Shown here in pieces: positions 9,752 through 21,485 of a DNA stretch of 64,000 nt. Source of the DNA: Aegilops tauschii subsp. strangulata (lineage: Eukaryota > Streptophyta > Magnoliopsida > Poales > Poaceae). Location of the stretch: positions 119,938,318 through 120,002,317 of the forward strand of contig NC_053041.3 in the NCBI RefSeq assembly GCF_002575655.3, written 5' to 3'. The notes under the pieces were generated by a model. That model did no database searches. It was given only the letters and a program-made list of their open reading frames with translations, and was not told where the DNA came from. Numbering within the stretch: position 1 is the first letter of the stretch; every line of letters starts with the position of its first letter. A program made the position numbers and the translations under genes.

Positions 9752-12250
9752 TCAGGAAGCACCATTTGGTTGCACATCTTCCGCAATCAAGCTCCTTTTC
9801 CCTTGAATAGTTTTGCTTGGACAATTGCGACTATCATGAAACACCATTTGCTTGCATGTCTTGCACAAGCGTGCAACCTTTAACTTCGCTTCTTTGTCCT
9901 TCCTTTTCCTATCACCCTCCTTGATCTCCTTTCCACTCTTTATTCTTTTGCATCTCCCCACGGTACGAACATCAGTTGGTGGATGTATATGAACTTCTGT
10001 AGGAATATTACAACCAATAAAAGCCTCATATTCCTCTTGCCTAGTGTTCTGTGTGGCTGCAGGGACCATTTGGTCTAAAGGCGCCTCAATGCTCAACACA
10101 CTTGATGTTAAGAAGTCCATGCCTTCATTTGAGTGCTTTGCCTTTTGAATCAGCTCTTCCATCTTATCACGTACAGTCGAAATCTTCTTTCTCGTGGCTG
10201 CATCTAGTGAATCTGTGGGCTTTTCTTCTAGTAGGTTCCCCTGTTCATCATAAACATTCTCCCTGAAAAGCAAAAAAGATATTGTTAGTCCTATGATTTT
10301 GAAATTACAATAAGAAATTGATTGACGTGCATTTTTTACCTCTTGCACCGTTTCTGCCATCTTTTCATAATGTAGTAGTTGGGAAGCTCGTTTTGGTTCT
10401 CAATCCTCAACACTTGGATAATATGTCGACATGGAATACCGATTGACTCAAATAACTTGCACGGACAATTTGCTATCATGGTTGTAGTGTCATAGGAGAC
10501 CTCCCTAACCTTATCAGATCGACCTCTCAGGGTCACCATTTTTAACCCCACACCTTGTGCAATACCCTGAACACAACAATGATCTCTAGCAGCAATAACT
10601 TGTAGCTGAAATTTCTCGAATACCTCATATGTGAATACCTCACTACCTTGTTTCTCCATTGTCCATGGCGTAAATAGTTGTGGGGTGGTATGCATGCTTC
10701 TATTGTCTGCCATTAATTCTTCCTCACGTTGGCATTCTAAAGCTGTGTCGAACCTAAGCCAGAACTCAACAAAAGCAAGCCTACGATGAATGAAACGGTT
10801 GAAAAAAGAATTTGCACTTTCTGACCTTGAAGTGGTTCGGAGCAAGCCCGCAAGAGATATATCCATAAAGTAGGCTGGTATCCATGTATCTCTAATGGTA
10901 AACCTCTTAGCTAACCACTCGTTATCCTCCAACCCAAAATCTATAATGATGGAATTCCATTGTGATTCAAACTCACTTGCAGTTTCTGAACCCCAAACAC
11001 ATGAGTTCAACCTCGGCCAAAATTCAGAATCTTCTCTAATCAAAGGTCCAACTTTTTCAGGCACCTTTTCCATTATATGCCACATGCATAACCTATGCAT
11101 AGTGGCTGGAAGAACTTTGTCAATACCATTCTTGATGCTAGCAGCTTCATCAGTTATGATGAGTCTAGGTGCTACCCCTCCCATTGCTTTTAGGAAGGTC
11201 TGAAATAACCAAATGTATGACTCATCCTTCTCATTTGATAAGAATCCAGCACCAAAAAGGACACTTTGTAAGTGATGATTAACCCCTGTAAATGGTGTAA
11301 ATATCATGTTGTACTGATTAGTGGTGTATGTAGAATCGAAGGATATCACATCACCAAAGTGACTATAGTTCTTCCTACTTGTGGCATCCGCCCAGAACAC
11401 ACGCACCAGGTTCCCCTCATCATTCACCCCAAAATCATAGAAAAATGATGAATTCACTTCCTGCTTTCTAGCTAATTGGGCCACAAACATTTGAGCATCT
11501 GCGTCTCTGATTTTATACCTGAGTCCGCGATAGTAATTTTGCAAGTCCCTCTTTGTGCACCCAGCATTCGGAATTCCACCCTCGCTAACTTGCAGGAGCC
11601 TGTATGCCTGGGAGGTTCCAATGCTTGCCTTATGACATGTGTATAAAGTATTCTTTGCCCTCTCACTAACTCTACGATTGGATCTGATCAAATGACGCTT
11701 ATCAGGTGATACAAGACCATGAACATGATGCTCAATCCATGAGTCTATCTTGTAGGTGTTCTCCCCACAAAGTCTAACAAATATATGGGCATCACAACCG
11801 CATCGCGTGTCTGTCTGCTTACGTCTTTTCCTCAAGGGGTCATTAATCTCCTTAATATCTTTTGACTTGAATCCTTCTCTATTACACATGAAACGCTTAG
11901 TCCGGACCACCTTATTCTCAATCTTTTTCTGCTGTCCAATACGAACGCCAAAACCTGATTGATGTGCATATGCCTTGTAGAACTTCTCCACGGCCTCGAG
12001 TCCTTCAAATGTCATACCCACTTTAGGCTTCAAATGCTCATCACATTCAGGTGTAAAAGAAGAAGACTGCAATGTCAAGAATAAACGGAAATAAGTAACT
12101 TCATGCGTTCAGTATTTTTTGGCAAATGCATGCATAGTTTCAGTTGTTAGTGCAAATTGAACTTACAAAGAGAGGTATGGCTGTGTTCTTTTTGGGCGTA
12201 CTAAATCCCCCCGGGCTCATATGCATTTGAATGTTATTGATTGGATCCAT
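9752..12250 (-). CDS. FAR1/FHY3-type MULE transposase (three exons, intact)
   Basis: Proposed exons are 12250-12167 (28 codons, donor GTAAGT), 12066-10340 (acceptor TTGCAG, donor GTAAAA) and 10262-9752 (acceptor TTTTCAG). Phases join cleanly to give 773 codons. Order of parts: a FAR1 DNA-binding zinc domain (about residues 45-145, with RCGCDA and EHHVHG); a MULE transposase core with FDSTYTTNQYNM (first Asp) and LIITDEAASI (second Asp) ahead of MHRLCMWHI; a SWIM zinc finger CPCKLFESIGIPCRHI; and a C-terminal zinc knuckle CKTCKQMVFHDSRNCP. The length matches FAR1/Jittery-type proteins. It should act in the nucleus, binding the element's inverted repeats and moving it. The start was chosen because the first exon gives an in-phase ATG with a consensus donor; starting in the main exon would read through intron sequence. 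No stop or frameshift is seen. A domesticated FAR1 gene is less likely because it lies between terminal repeats. Confidence 0.88.
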
Positions 12251-12765
12251 ACTTCTGCACATGTAACTACACAATTAGCCTTTCAAAATACACTATGTAT
12301 ACACAAGGACTGAATTTGTCGGTTGTTTTACCTCAAAGTTTTGATGCCCGCGTGTCTCTGATTGCAAGGGGTACTTGCTACTTGTCCGTCTCTAGTCGCC
12401 GCTGCAGCAGAATATTTCAGTTATACATGAGATGGATCAGATCGGGGAAGTACAAGCATGGGGCACTTGTTGGTGCTTGTCTGGTTCATGTTAAGTGTTA
12501 ACATGGGAGTAGAGGAGCACGTAAAGGATTGGAATGCTACCTGCATGGGGGCGGCCGGGTGGGTGCCGGCGCACGTCAGGATCAAGTCGATCGAGATCAG
12601 AGGTACGTGCAGTTCGGCGGCGGCGGCGGCGCACGACGCATACAGAAGTTGGGGTGTTGTTGCAAAATTAAGTTGCTGCTTTTAGTCGGAGGGCGGGCGT
12701 GTAAGTGTAAAATTACCACAAACTCTGATAATTCGTACGATTAAGATCGTGGGGGTGAAAAGAAA
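12251..12765 (-). promoter_or_regulatory. MULE transposase upstream region
   Basis: Noncoding DNA between the transposase ATG and the right inverted repeat, so it must hold the promoter. No clear TATA box was picked. 12540-12640 is GC-rich with a GGC-repeat tract. Plus-strand ORFs of 68-86 codons here look like shadows. Confidence 0.4.
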
Positions 12766-12813
12766 AGGGATACACGGACACACAAATAGCTCGGATTCAC
12801 GAGATATGTTGCC
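12766..12813. repeat. MULE right terminal inverted repeat
   Basis: 48 bp, ending GATTCACGAGATATGTTGCC; the complement of 8169-8216. ATATATATA follows directly. Confidence 0.85.
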
Positions 12814-12831
12814 ATATATATATAAGCGTTA

Positions 12832-13037
12832 GTGTAGAATAGCTTATTCTACACCCCAGTAACGATACATACAAAATATAGTAACATTATATAAAATATA
12901 GTAATTTTCGTAAAAATGTAGTAAATTACAAACTTAGATGATAAAAAAATATTTTCTGAATTACTACATTTTGTACACCGTTTTACTAGATTTTGTACAT
13001 AGCGTTATTAGGGGGTGTAGAATAAGCCATTCTACAC
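12832..13037. mobile_element. 206-bp hairpin MITE with self-complementary ends
   Basis: The first 26 bp (12832-12857) and last 26 bp (13012-13037) are inverted copies with one mismatch. Similarity continues inward imperfectly (ACGATACATACAAAATATAG against its counterpart near 12980), so the whole element can fold. Each terminal repeat is itself nearly palindromic (GTGTAGAATA...TATTCTACAC). TA flanks both sides (12830-12831, 13038-13039), or TTA/TAA as complements. It has no coding capacity. TA suggests Tc1/mariner mobilisation; a Harbinger origin is the alternative. Confidence 0.75.
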
Positions 13038-13039
13038 TA

Positions 13040-14036
13040 AAGTGAGCCTGAGCACACAATCATTTATCCCGTGCATTGGTCAGGCTATGCGCATTGCTGC
13101 CGGGAAGTTAGCGCTTCTGCCCTCCGCCTAATTGCTAAAACCTTTGTAGCATTGTAATGGTAGGAAAATGATTACTACGCATGCCTTTGCTGGGAATAAC
13201 CACCTTTTTTGTCTTGTGCATGATAGTAAAATCAGCAGAGAATATAGTAACCAAGTTAATCTGATTACTACTGCACCTGTAGATTCTCTGCCTGTCACAT
13301 AATTAGGGTGTGTAGTAATAAGCTATGGAAAGATAGTAAAGATAGTAATTGGATTATTGCTCACGCATCAGTTTTTAATTTTTTTATCCTTCAAGTGTAC
13401 TTTACAACGAAAAGAGCAAGGTAGTAATCCATTACTACAATCAGCATATTTCTTACTAGGTTTACCGGATGCCGGGAACCATCTCTAATTTTTTCGTTGG
13501 TAAACATTCTCTTACATTGCCATCCTTTTTACTACTAACAATTTGAGACTAAAGCACATGTAGTAATTCATTACTACATATAAGCAAAGTTTTATAGGAG
13601 TACGAGCCGAGGGATTCATTGCTTCCTGAGTCACATTAGTAACGCATTACCATCTTTTCTTTCACCATTACTACTGCCAATATGAGAGAAAGGGACATAT
13701 AGTAATTCATTACTACATATAAGCATGGTTTTACTAGTGTACGAGCCGATGGATTCATTGCTTGGTACAGCACATGTAGTAATTCATCATCATTTATTCT
13801 ATCCCTATTACTGCCAATGATCAGGGACATTAGAATCGGGACGTCGCGGAGCAGAAATAGTAACCAATTAAATATGTTACTTTTTTCTTCAAAGGGTTTT
13901 ACCCTCAGCTAATTAGCGGTGGAGAGGCTCCTATGGTGCGAACCGCCAACATAATTAGGACTGGAGCGTATGCCAAGGCAATCTGCGCGCACGCATATAT
14001 ATATATATATATATCTGTGTGTGTGTGTGTGTGTTA
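13040..14036. repeat. Repeat field of AGTAAT...ATTACT near-palindromes
   Basis: The phrase TAGTAATTCATTACTACATA and variants recur (about 13423, 13560, 13700, 13775). A unit of about 140 bp, including TACGAGCCGA(G/T)GGATTCATTG, is duplicated in tandem (about 13556-13690 and 13695-13830). The field ends in an (AT)n(GT)n run at about 13998-14034. No ORF of note. It may be a decayed element related to the MITE at its left, since both share GTAGTAAT phrases. Confidence 0.55.
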
Positions 14037-14259
14037 GAACTTACTCTGACAGCCACGCGCTTTGCTCAAAACCAGTATAAATTATTTGAACCTTATCAAC
14101 CTTATGCAAGGGAAGCTATACATTTTTCTTCAAGTCGCATGCTTAAGGATGGCGGTGAGTTTTACAACATGGAATAAATACCTTGAAATCTATACGCGCA
14201 GAGGTTGTTATCTCGCCATAGTGGTGGTATTTTAACCGGTATCATGCACTTGGGACTAC

Positions 14260-14470
14260 CAAACACGCTGATGTGGCATATAATTAAAGAAGAGAGAGAG
14301 GGTTAGACTAACATAGATAGATACTTTATCATATTAAATGCTATACTAATATGTGTCATGCATGGCAATAAATAAGATCATCTATGATATTATGCACTGT
14401 GAAGGTAGTATCATACACTAGTATTATATGCATGATAATAGTATATGATACTCCCCACTATAAGTAGCCT
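14260..14470. mobile_element. Probable MITE remnant with hairpin
   Basis: 14404-14455 can form an imperfect hairpin (AGTATCATACACTAGTATTA against TAATAGTATATGATAC), next to ACTCCCCACTATAAGTAGCC. Sequences ending this way are familiar as grass MITEs, but I did not find a clean left end or TSD, so this is a tentative remnant. Confidence 0.4.
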
Positions 14471-16405
14471 AATTTGTAACCGTGGTCCTTAACAGTTGTT
14501 TCATCGTGACCTATTACTTAACTTTAATTGCTTGCGACATGTGTGACTTGACTCTATACGATTGTGGTATGTGTGACTTAACTTATATACTTGTGGTTTA
14601 TGACCATGCCATGGTTGCTTGTATGGTGCGTATGTGATGCTTATGGAAGTTGTGAATGTTGTATGTTGCAAATATGAAATGTGTGCAAGTAGTGGCGAAT
14701 CCAGTAATTGAACTTAACCGGGGCGAAACATTTAAGGTCTAAATTTTTTAACATACGGATGCAAATCTACTCAACCAAAACTCACAGAATTCAAATATGA
14801 ACGAGAGAACATAAGTAATGGTGCATAATAGTTCAAGGTTCTTGACAACTAGTCACGGACGCCTACAGTTGCACCGGCGACGGGAAGGGCAAATGCCCGA
14901 CGAGGAACTGGTGAAGACATCCCTCCTCCATTTATTATATATTCTTAGTTGTTTAAGTCAAGAACTTGTCTAACGGGGGACTCCGATGATCTTTTGGATG
15001 ATGTAAACGTGGGCTTGATGAACTCCTGTGTGCATTTGGTAGTCCATTTGATACTGATTTCGTTGTCCGTGGTTTGATCACGTAGAGTAATTTATCACGT
15101 TGGACGGGTAGAATGGATATAGGGTGCCGGATATGAGGTACGCGGATGTGGAATGGATTATTTGTGGTGTGACCGATCAATGTCCACGGACGCGGGCGTT
15201 TGAGGGCCCAGATTTGCCAAGTCCTGTTTTAGATGCTCTTACGACTGCTTTTCTTAGTGCGGCTATATATTTTACGAATGCTGGTTGGGAATTGTTTATT
15301 ATTTGCTGCATGTGGGCCGTGTTCTACTAGCCCACGTCTAGAAACGAATCTTTTTCTGTTCAAAACAGATGTACTAATCATGTTTTGTGCCTCTCATCCA
15401 AAATAGGTCGACTAATGCGACAGACGAATAGATTTGTACTAGTATTGTGGCGCACATCACAGCCTGGGGCGGCCGACCATACCAGCCCCTACGGTGGCGC
15501 CGTCACTGTGTGCAAGGGGTATGCTATGGAATAGAGTGGAGGTCATGTCAAAATTTTCTACATCTGATCAAGACAAACGATTTATTTTCTTGCATGCGAG
15601 TTGGTGCAAGTAAATAAATATGTGGCATTTATGAGATGTATGCACATCACACTAGTCCGTCTAGTGCTAGACAATGTAATGTGATAGAATTGTCCAACTC
15701 TACAGCATGTGATTGGTTCACATTTAGTCCGTGCTTTCTCTCCACTAGGTCTAAAATCAGCGTTCCCAAGACGCTAATGTTTCATGGTCTATCTCAGACT
15801 CGGTCTCGTTCTGGTTTGCCCTGAAGATCTCTTAAAACTAGAAACACCCTTTCCCTGATCATAATCAGTGATGGATACAAAACGAAGTTTTGAACCATCG
15901 AAGTTTACGTTGAGAAAACTAGATCTCGCTGCGAAGTTCGCGTTGGAACCATCTTAAAACTCAGTGTTGCTGCGAATTTTGCGTTGATGACACAAGAAAG
16001 TAATGGTTCATCAGTAGATGTACTGCACCGACAAAGTAAAACAGAGCATAAGTGAACCGGTGAAAGAAACAACTCGTGGCCATGCTAAGATGTGTGCCAA
16101 GTTTGTGTCAGCAGAACCTCTCGGAAATTTTGCAGGCAGAGCCATCTCCTTCAGCTGAGACTTCGCAGGAGACAACGGCACAAAGCTTTGCACCGAACTA
16201 CGCACGCGGCATGCTGGTGATCAGAAAAATGGCGAACACGTCGGTGGCACATAACAGAAAGCGCCCAGGAATTACCGTCGGGAGAGACGACATCTTTTTT
16301 GGACAAAGGGAGAGACGCCATAGCTGTTGTCCACATCGTCGGAAGCCGCATCCGACCAGCACGTTCTCGGCTTATTGATAGGATCAACTGAGGCTGATCC
16401 TTGGC
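14471..16405. other. Unassigned, probably decayed transposon DNA
   Basis: There are no convincing genes. 14690-14790 and 15450-15520 carry phrases (AGTGGCGAATCCAG..., CAGCCCCTACGGTGGCGCC) typical of repeats in grasses, and 15000-15250 looks like a dispersed noncoding repeat. The ORFs at 16011-16378 overlap on both strands without known motifs. Element ends were not resolved. Confidence 0.35.
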
Positions 16406-17171
16406 TCACGTCGCGGTCACATGCTGGAGGCGGCGCTCCTCGCGGTGCAGCAGGTGCTCGGCACTCGGCAGGAACACTATGCTCTGATCGTCGGCCTCCT
16501 CCTCCTCCTGTTTCATCCTCAGCACTGCCGCGTCAGCCACCAGTAGCTCCTTGCTGGCTAGCTCCTCGGTGGACAATGCTCCGCTGGAAGGCGGCGGGGG
16601 CGGGGTGCGGAACGGAGAACCGGCGGCCGAGGCGTCGAGCTCCGATCTGTGGGACAAGGACGACTGCACGTTCGAGTACATCGACTTGGAGCTCGCCCGG
16701 GCCTCTGCTTCTGCGCCGATCGTCGGGCTCTCCTTGGCGCTCGTGGCTGTCTCCTCGTATGTTGATGCCATGGCCTCCGATGATGCTGATATGATGCTGA
16801 TGATGTAGTGTTGTGTCTTCAAAGACTTCAATGGCTTCCTCTTGATGTACACGTAGCTCGTCTCTGTGTCGAAGTCCCCGTCCTCATCCTGCATCTGAGC
16901 CACCATCTCCATGGCCACCCGAGTGAGCCCGTTCTTCACGTACATCAAGCCGAGCGTCGTTGCCGCGAGACTGGGCGTGGACGAGGCGGCCCGTGGGGAG
17001 GTCCGCACGCTGCGCAGAGTTTGAGGAGCGAGGCAAATGTGCAGAGGTGGTGAGGTGGAGGAAGACGTGCCGCGATGGCTGGGAGCACTCCCGGCAGGAC
17101 AGAGCGTGGCGCGCGTGGTGGTCGGAGGCTGCCTGCCCACCACCGGGAGAAGATGGCAACAAGGCCGATCA
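16406..17171 (-). pseudogene. PPR remnant D fused to an unrecognised ORF
   Basis: Minus strand. 17162-16850 contains the PPR N-terminal region in shifted frames (FASLLKLCAACG, then NGLTRVAMEMVAQMQDEDG). After about 16850 PPR similarity stops and the same frame continues to 16406 with a Ser/Ala/Glu-rich stretch beginning near MASTYEETATSAKES that I do not recognise. The 245-codon frame is therefore a chimera of a PPR fragment and other DNA. It has no organelle presequence or catalytic motif. Downstream noncoding flank (17172-17830) is the same duplicated upstream region as in copy B. Confidence 0.55.
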
Positions 17172-17939
17172 TAGCATCTTTTGCCCTTATCGTGTCACAA
17201 TTTTCCTTTCCAGATAAACCAAAACCTTGCGGTCAGTCTACCATCCCTGTTTGTCCAGTAGTCTACGATCGCATCACAACTACTCAAGCCTATCCATGAA
17301 CTACGCGCTCGTAGTAAGCTTCAGGTTACATTGCACGTATCTCCATGTGTTTCTGCTATGTTGCTACATTTCTTCCTCATGCAGAAACCTGGATGTTTCA
17401 TTATCCAAAGGAAAGAAAGGTGTGGCGTTGAAGCATCGCTTGCTGGAGCAAGTCTGTCTTGTTTGATCCAACGTGTTTCATTCCTGATGTCTCCTTTTCT
17501 CAAGCTTACCTGGCCTCTCATTTTTCTATTTCTTCTTTCTAGCATTGTTGCTATTAAACGGTGTGGTGAAATTTTTGTTATGTGGTGAAACTCGGTGACT
17601 CGTGTAGCATGAAGAGAACCACTCACCCCGATGGCTTCGTATATATATATATACATGTATATAAGTTGCAAGTCGAGCAGTGTAATGTGCGGTTGGTGAA
17701 ACTATTTATTAGCAGTCCATTTTACTATATGTTTCTTTCAGAACGTAACCAATGCATTAGATATGGAGGGAAAGGGACGCCTTTTCTTTTAAAGCTTAGT
17801 ACAAACTTATGCTTATCATTTCAGATTTGAGAACCAACACCACCCTCGACCGACCCACAATTATAGTACACATCAAGGATCACCATGGAGACATTCACGA
17901 GCTCATCAAATCCATCACAAAGTGCAAAAGTGTGCACCT
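17172..17939 (-). other. Duplicated 5' flank of PPR remnant D
   Basis: Noncoding and parallel to 5748-6420 and 23560-24330. It ends in AAAAGTGTGCACCT (17926-17939), which reappears with one change at 23095-23108 on the far side of the retroposon-like insert. Confidence 0.6.
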
Positions 17940-20707
17940 TGTTTATCAAGGCTAACATCATTGTTTTCACTCATTAAGAGGGTAAAAGCATACAAGGAGT
18001 AAGGTGAGAACATCTGAACCACATCGAAAAAGAGGAAAGAAGCTAAGATTACAGGGGGACACCCCAAAGAAGGAAAATGATTGAGCTTGGTGTCAACGGT
18101 CACACTGAACTCAACCAAAGTGGAGTAGGTTTTCAGCTTTCATCTTCATATAACCAAGCACAACAAAAGCACACTGAGCTTCGTCGTCTTGTTGTCACCT
18201 AATAACACCCCCAAAAAGAGGGGACAAGTGTCGTATGGGAACATGGTGATTCAAGATGGGTCACAAGCTCGCTAACCTTCCTCCCAAGAAGTTATCACAC
18301 ATTCCACGAATTGATCAAGCATTGAGACCAATCGCCCGCCTCGGCATAGTAGTATCAGAAGCAAGAGCACACAAGGAGGAGTACCACCACAACCAGCTGC
18401 CACAAACCTGAAATAGGCAGACCAACCAAGCATCAACATCTCCAAGACAACGCCCCAAAGAAGGTCGCGACGTGTTAAAGGCGTCATTATTTTCCTGTCC
18501 AAAAGTTGACCAGAGGCTTTTGCCCGGAGCATACTAGGGGGAACTATGTGTGAGGGCTCCATGATGACTCCTCCATGAAGGAAAATGACATCGGTGCCAA
18601 CATAACCGACATAGGTATTTCACCCACGTGCTCACACAATTACCTGACCTAACCACGCCGGCCTCTAGGAGCCTCGACCAGTTGAGTCTGCGATCATGCA
18701 TGCCTACGGTGGCTCCACCGAGCCACACGCCCACCGGACCTAGCTCGCGGCCTTCCTAAGTCAGTGTGTCCCGGCCTGGCAAGCTGCTCGACCGAATCTG
18801 CAGAATCCAGTCTATATCAGGACGTGCCAGACATGCCCTACTTCGAGCCAATTGGGCAACGAGCATCACCAGGGGATATTGCTCCTCACAGTTGGCCAGG
18901 GATGAGGGGTGACCCCCATTATATGCCGAATCTATAGCCCAAGACACCACTGCCAACGAACAACACCCTAGGATGCAAGGACCACCGAGAGCTCTGCCAC
19001 CATTCGTCATGGGACCATCATCGCTGCGACTGAGGCAGGCGACAGAAAGAAGGGAGTGGTGTGACGCCTGGATAATTAAGCTACAATGAACCTCTGCTAA
19101 TGATGCCATGTCACCTCGATTACTGTTGCTAATCTCACGTTAGTTCGAAACCGATTTAAATTCAAAGTCAAAATCAAGCAAACAATTAAAGGTTTTCAAA
19201 TATTAAAACTAAAATGTTCGGTTGGTGCCAAATAATGCATAGGTAATTATTGTCGAGAAACCACACTTTTATAAAATGTTTAAGTAACTAAAATGAATAA
19301 AACAGTAGCTAAACCAATTAAATAAATGCATTTTGAATTTTATAAAATATTAAACTATTTTGTTCAGGGGTAAAACTTTTTAAGATAGTAGTTGGAATTG
19401 TAACTCCATTTTAGGTGTGGGTTTTATTTTTGTAAAACTATAAAATATTAAAGAAATAAAAGCAAACAGAAAAGACAAAAGGGAAAATAAAACAAAAATA
19501 AAAAGAAAACCCCCAGGCTAGTTGGGCCTCGGCCCAGCCAGTGACCCGCCAGGCCGGCCCACTCCCTCCCCTGGCCTATAACCCCCTGGGGGCACCAAAC
19601 CCTAGCCCGATCCCCATTCCTCCCTCGCACTCCACTCTCTCCCTCCTCTGCCCGATCTGGATCGGGGCAAACCCCGATCCCATCGGCCCGACGCCGCCGT
19701 CAATCCCCGCGGCCACTACGCCGGGGCCCCCTTGCCGGGACGCCCTCCCGCCTCTGCGCGGATGCCCCCGACGCCCTGCGCCCGCCCGTCGCCGTCCACC
19801 GCCGCTTGGAGCTCCGCGAGCCCCACCGGAGCCACCCCGTCGCCCCCTTGCCGTCACCATCGCCTGGAGGACCACCTCGTCGGCCTGCTTCCTCCTCCCC
19901 GCCGGCCTGCCTCCACTCCATCTGCGTCGTCCCCGACAACCTCCTCGCCCCCCCCCTGCTGCCCCGTACCCCTACAACTCCCCCCGTGAGCTCCCCCCTC
20001 TCCTCCTCCGCTCTCTCTCTCGCACCCGCCCGTGCGACCACGTCGCCGCGCCCCTGCTCCTGGCCATGCCGAAGCGCGCGCGCAAACCGCGCCCGTGGCG
20101 ACCCCCATCGCGCCCTTGGGGCGCGCTGATGTCGCCTCCCCACTCCGTCGCTCCGGCCATCCTCGCCTTCTCGCACCACCAGCGCGGCCATCTACGTGCG
20201 TGCGCGTCCGGCGCCCGCACTCACGGCGCCCCGCCCCCGCGGCCTTGCGCCTTGCTGCCGCTTGTGCGGTGGCCGCCGGCACCTACCGCGCTCCCCCGCA
20301 CCTGCCGAAGGCCGCCACTGCTCGTCTCGCCGGCATGTGTGCCCCGCAGCTCCCCGCACCCGGCGCTGCTCCTGACGTCGCCGCCACCGAGGCCCCCAGG
20401 CGCGCTCGCCCTCGCCTCTCCTGGCGTCGGGTGCGAGCACCCGCACCAGTTCGCCCGTCGCCCGCTTTCCCCTCGCCCGTTCAGGCGGCGCCCGTTGGCC
20501 GACCCGCTATGTCACCTAGGGCCAATGACAGATGGGCCCCACGCCCAGAACGTTTTTATATAAAATAGTTAAATAAAATAATAATTAAAAAATGAAAAAT
20601 AATAATAAATAAATAATTAAGATAATTAATTAACTTAATTAATCCTGTTAATATTAACTAATTAAGATTAATTAACCTAATTAACTATTGTTAATTAGCT
20701 AACAGCC

Positions 20708-20734
20708 CCTGACAGGTGGGACCCACCTGTCAGG
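20708..20734. repeat. Perfect 13-bp palindrome in the solo LTR
   Basis: CCTGACAGGTGGG and its complement flank a single A. It lies at the edge of the AT-rich block and could be a protein-binding site or cruciform. Confidence 0.9.
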
Positions 20735-21457
20735 TTGACCAGGTCAACGTTGACTGCTGACGTCATGCTGATGCATTAATTAAATTTCGAATTAAATTAA
20801 TTTATTAAATTCTAAAAATGATTTAAATCTTTAAAATTTAATATAAAATAAACCGTAGCTCGGATGGAAAAACTTTGTACATGAAAGTTGCTCAGAACGA
20901 CGAGAGGAATCCGAATATGTAGTCCGTTTGTCAGCCACACGTTCCTAGCATAGCGAACATGGAACTTTCCCCCTCCGGTCCGTCTGTCCGAAAACGCGAA
21001 ACATCGGGAATACTTTCCCGGATGTTCCCCCCATTCGCCGGTATCACCTACTACCGCATTTTGGGCACACCTAGCATCACGCTTTGTCTTGTCATGCACC
21101 GTCATGCTTATGTTTGCATTATATTTATTGTTTCTTTCCCCTCTTCTCTCGTTAGACACCGAGACCGACGCCGCTACTACCCAGTACGACTACGGTGTTG
21201 ACGACCCCTCCTTCTCGGCTGAGCTTCCAGGCAAGCCCCCCCCCCTTGATCACCAGATATCGCCTATTCTTCTCTATACTGCTTGCATTAGAGTACTGTA
21301 GCATGTTACTGCTTTCCGTTAATCCTATCCTGATGCATAGCCTGTCATTGTTGCTACAGTTGTTACCCTTACCTGCTATCCTACTGCTTAGTATAGGATG
21401 CTGGTGTTCCATCAGTGGCCCTACACTCTTGTCCGTCTGCCATGCTATACTACTGGG

Positions 21458-21485
21458 CCGTGATCACTTCGGGAGGTGATCACGG
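21458..21485. repeat. Hairpin in the solo LTR
   Basis: CCGTGATCAC, an 8-nt loop, then GTGATCACGG. Perfect 10-bp arms. Role unknown; it could act at the RNA level in an LTR transcript. Confidence 0.85.

Larger units (their letters stand above)
8169..12813 (-). mobile_element. Mutator-like element (MULE) with FAR1-type transposase, complete
   Basis: Inverted termini start GGCARCATATCTCGTGAATC at 8169 and end with its complement at 12813; the 48-bp ends match with a few differences. The flanks are ATATATATA on both sides (8160-8168 and 12814-12822), a 9-bp duplication as made by Mutator-type transposases, though the low-complexity flank weakens that test. The single gene inside (minus strand) is an intact-reading FAR1-type transposase. 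The element is 4645 bp, a reasonable size for an autonomous TIR-MULE of the maize Jittery kind. No internal insertion is seen. Confidence 0.85.

Noticed and set aside
19541..20563. 340-codon ORF and many overlapping ORFs
   Set aside because: GC-rich block inside a solo LTR; open in all frames, Pro/Arg-rich, no domain.
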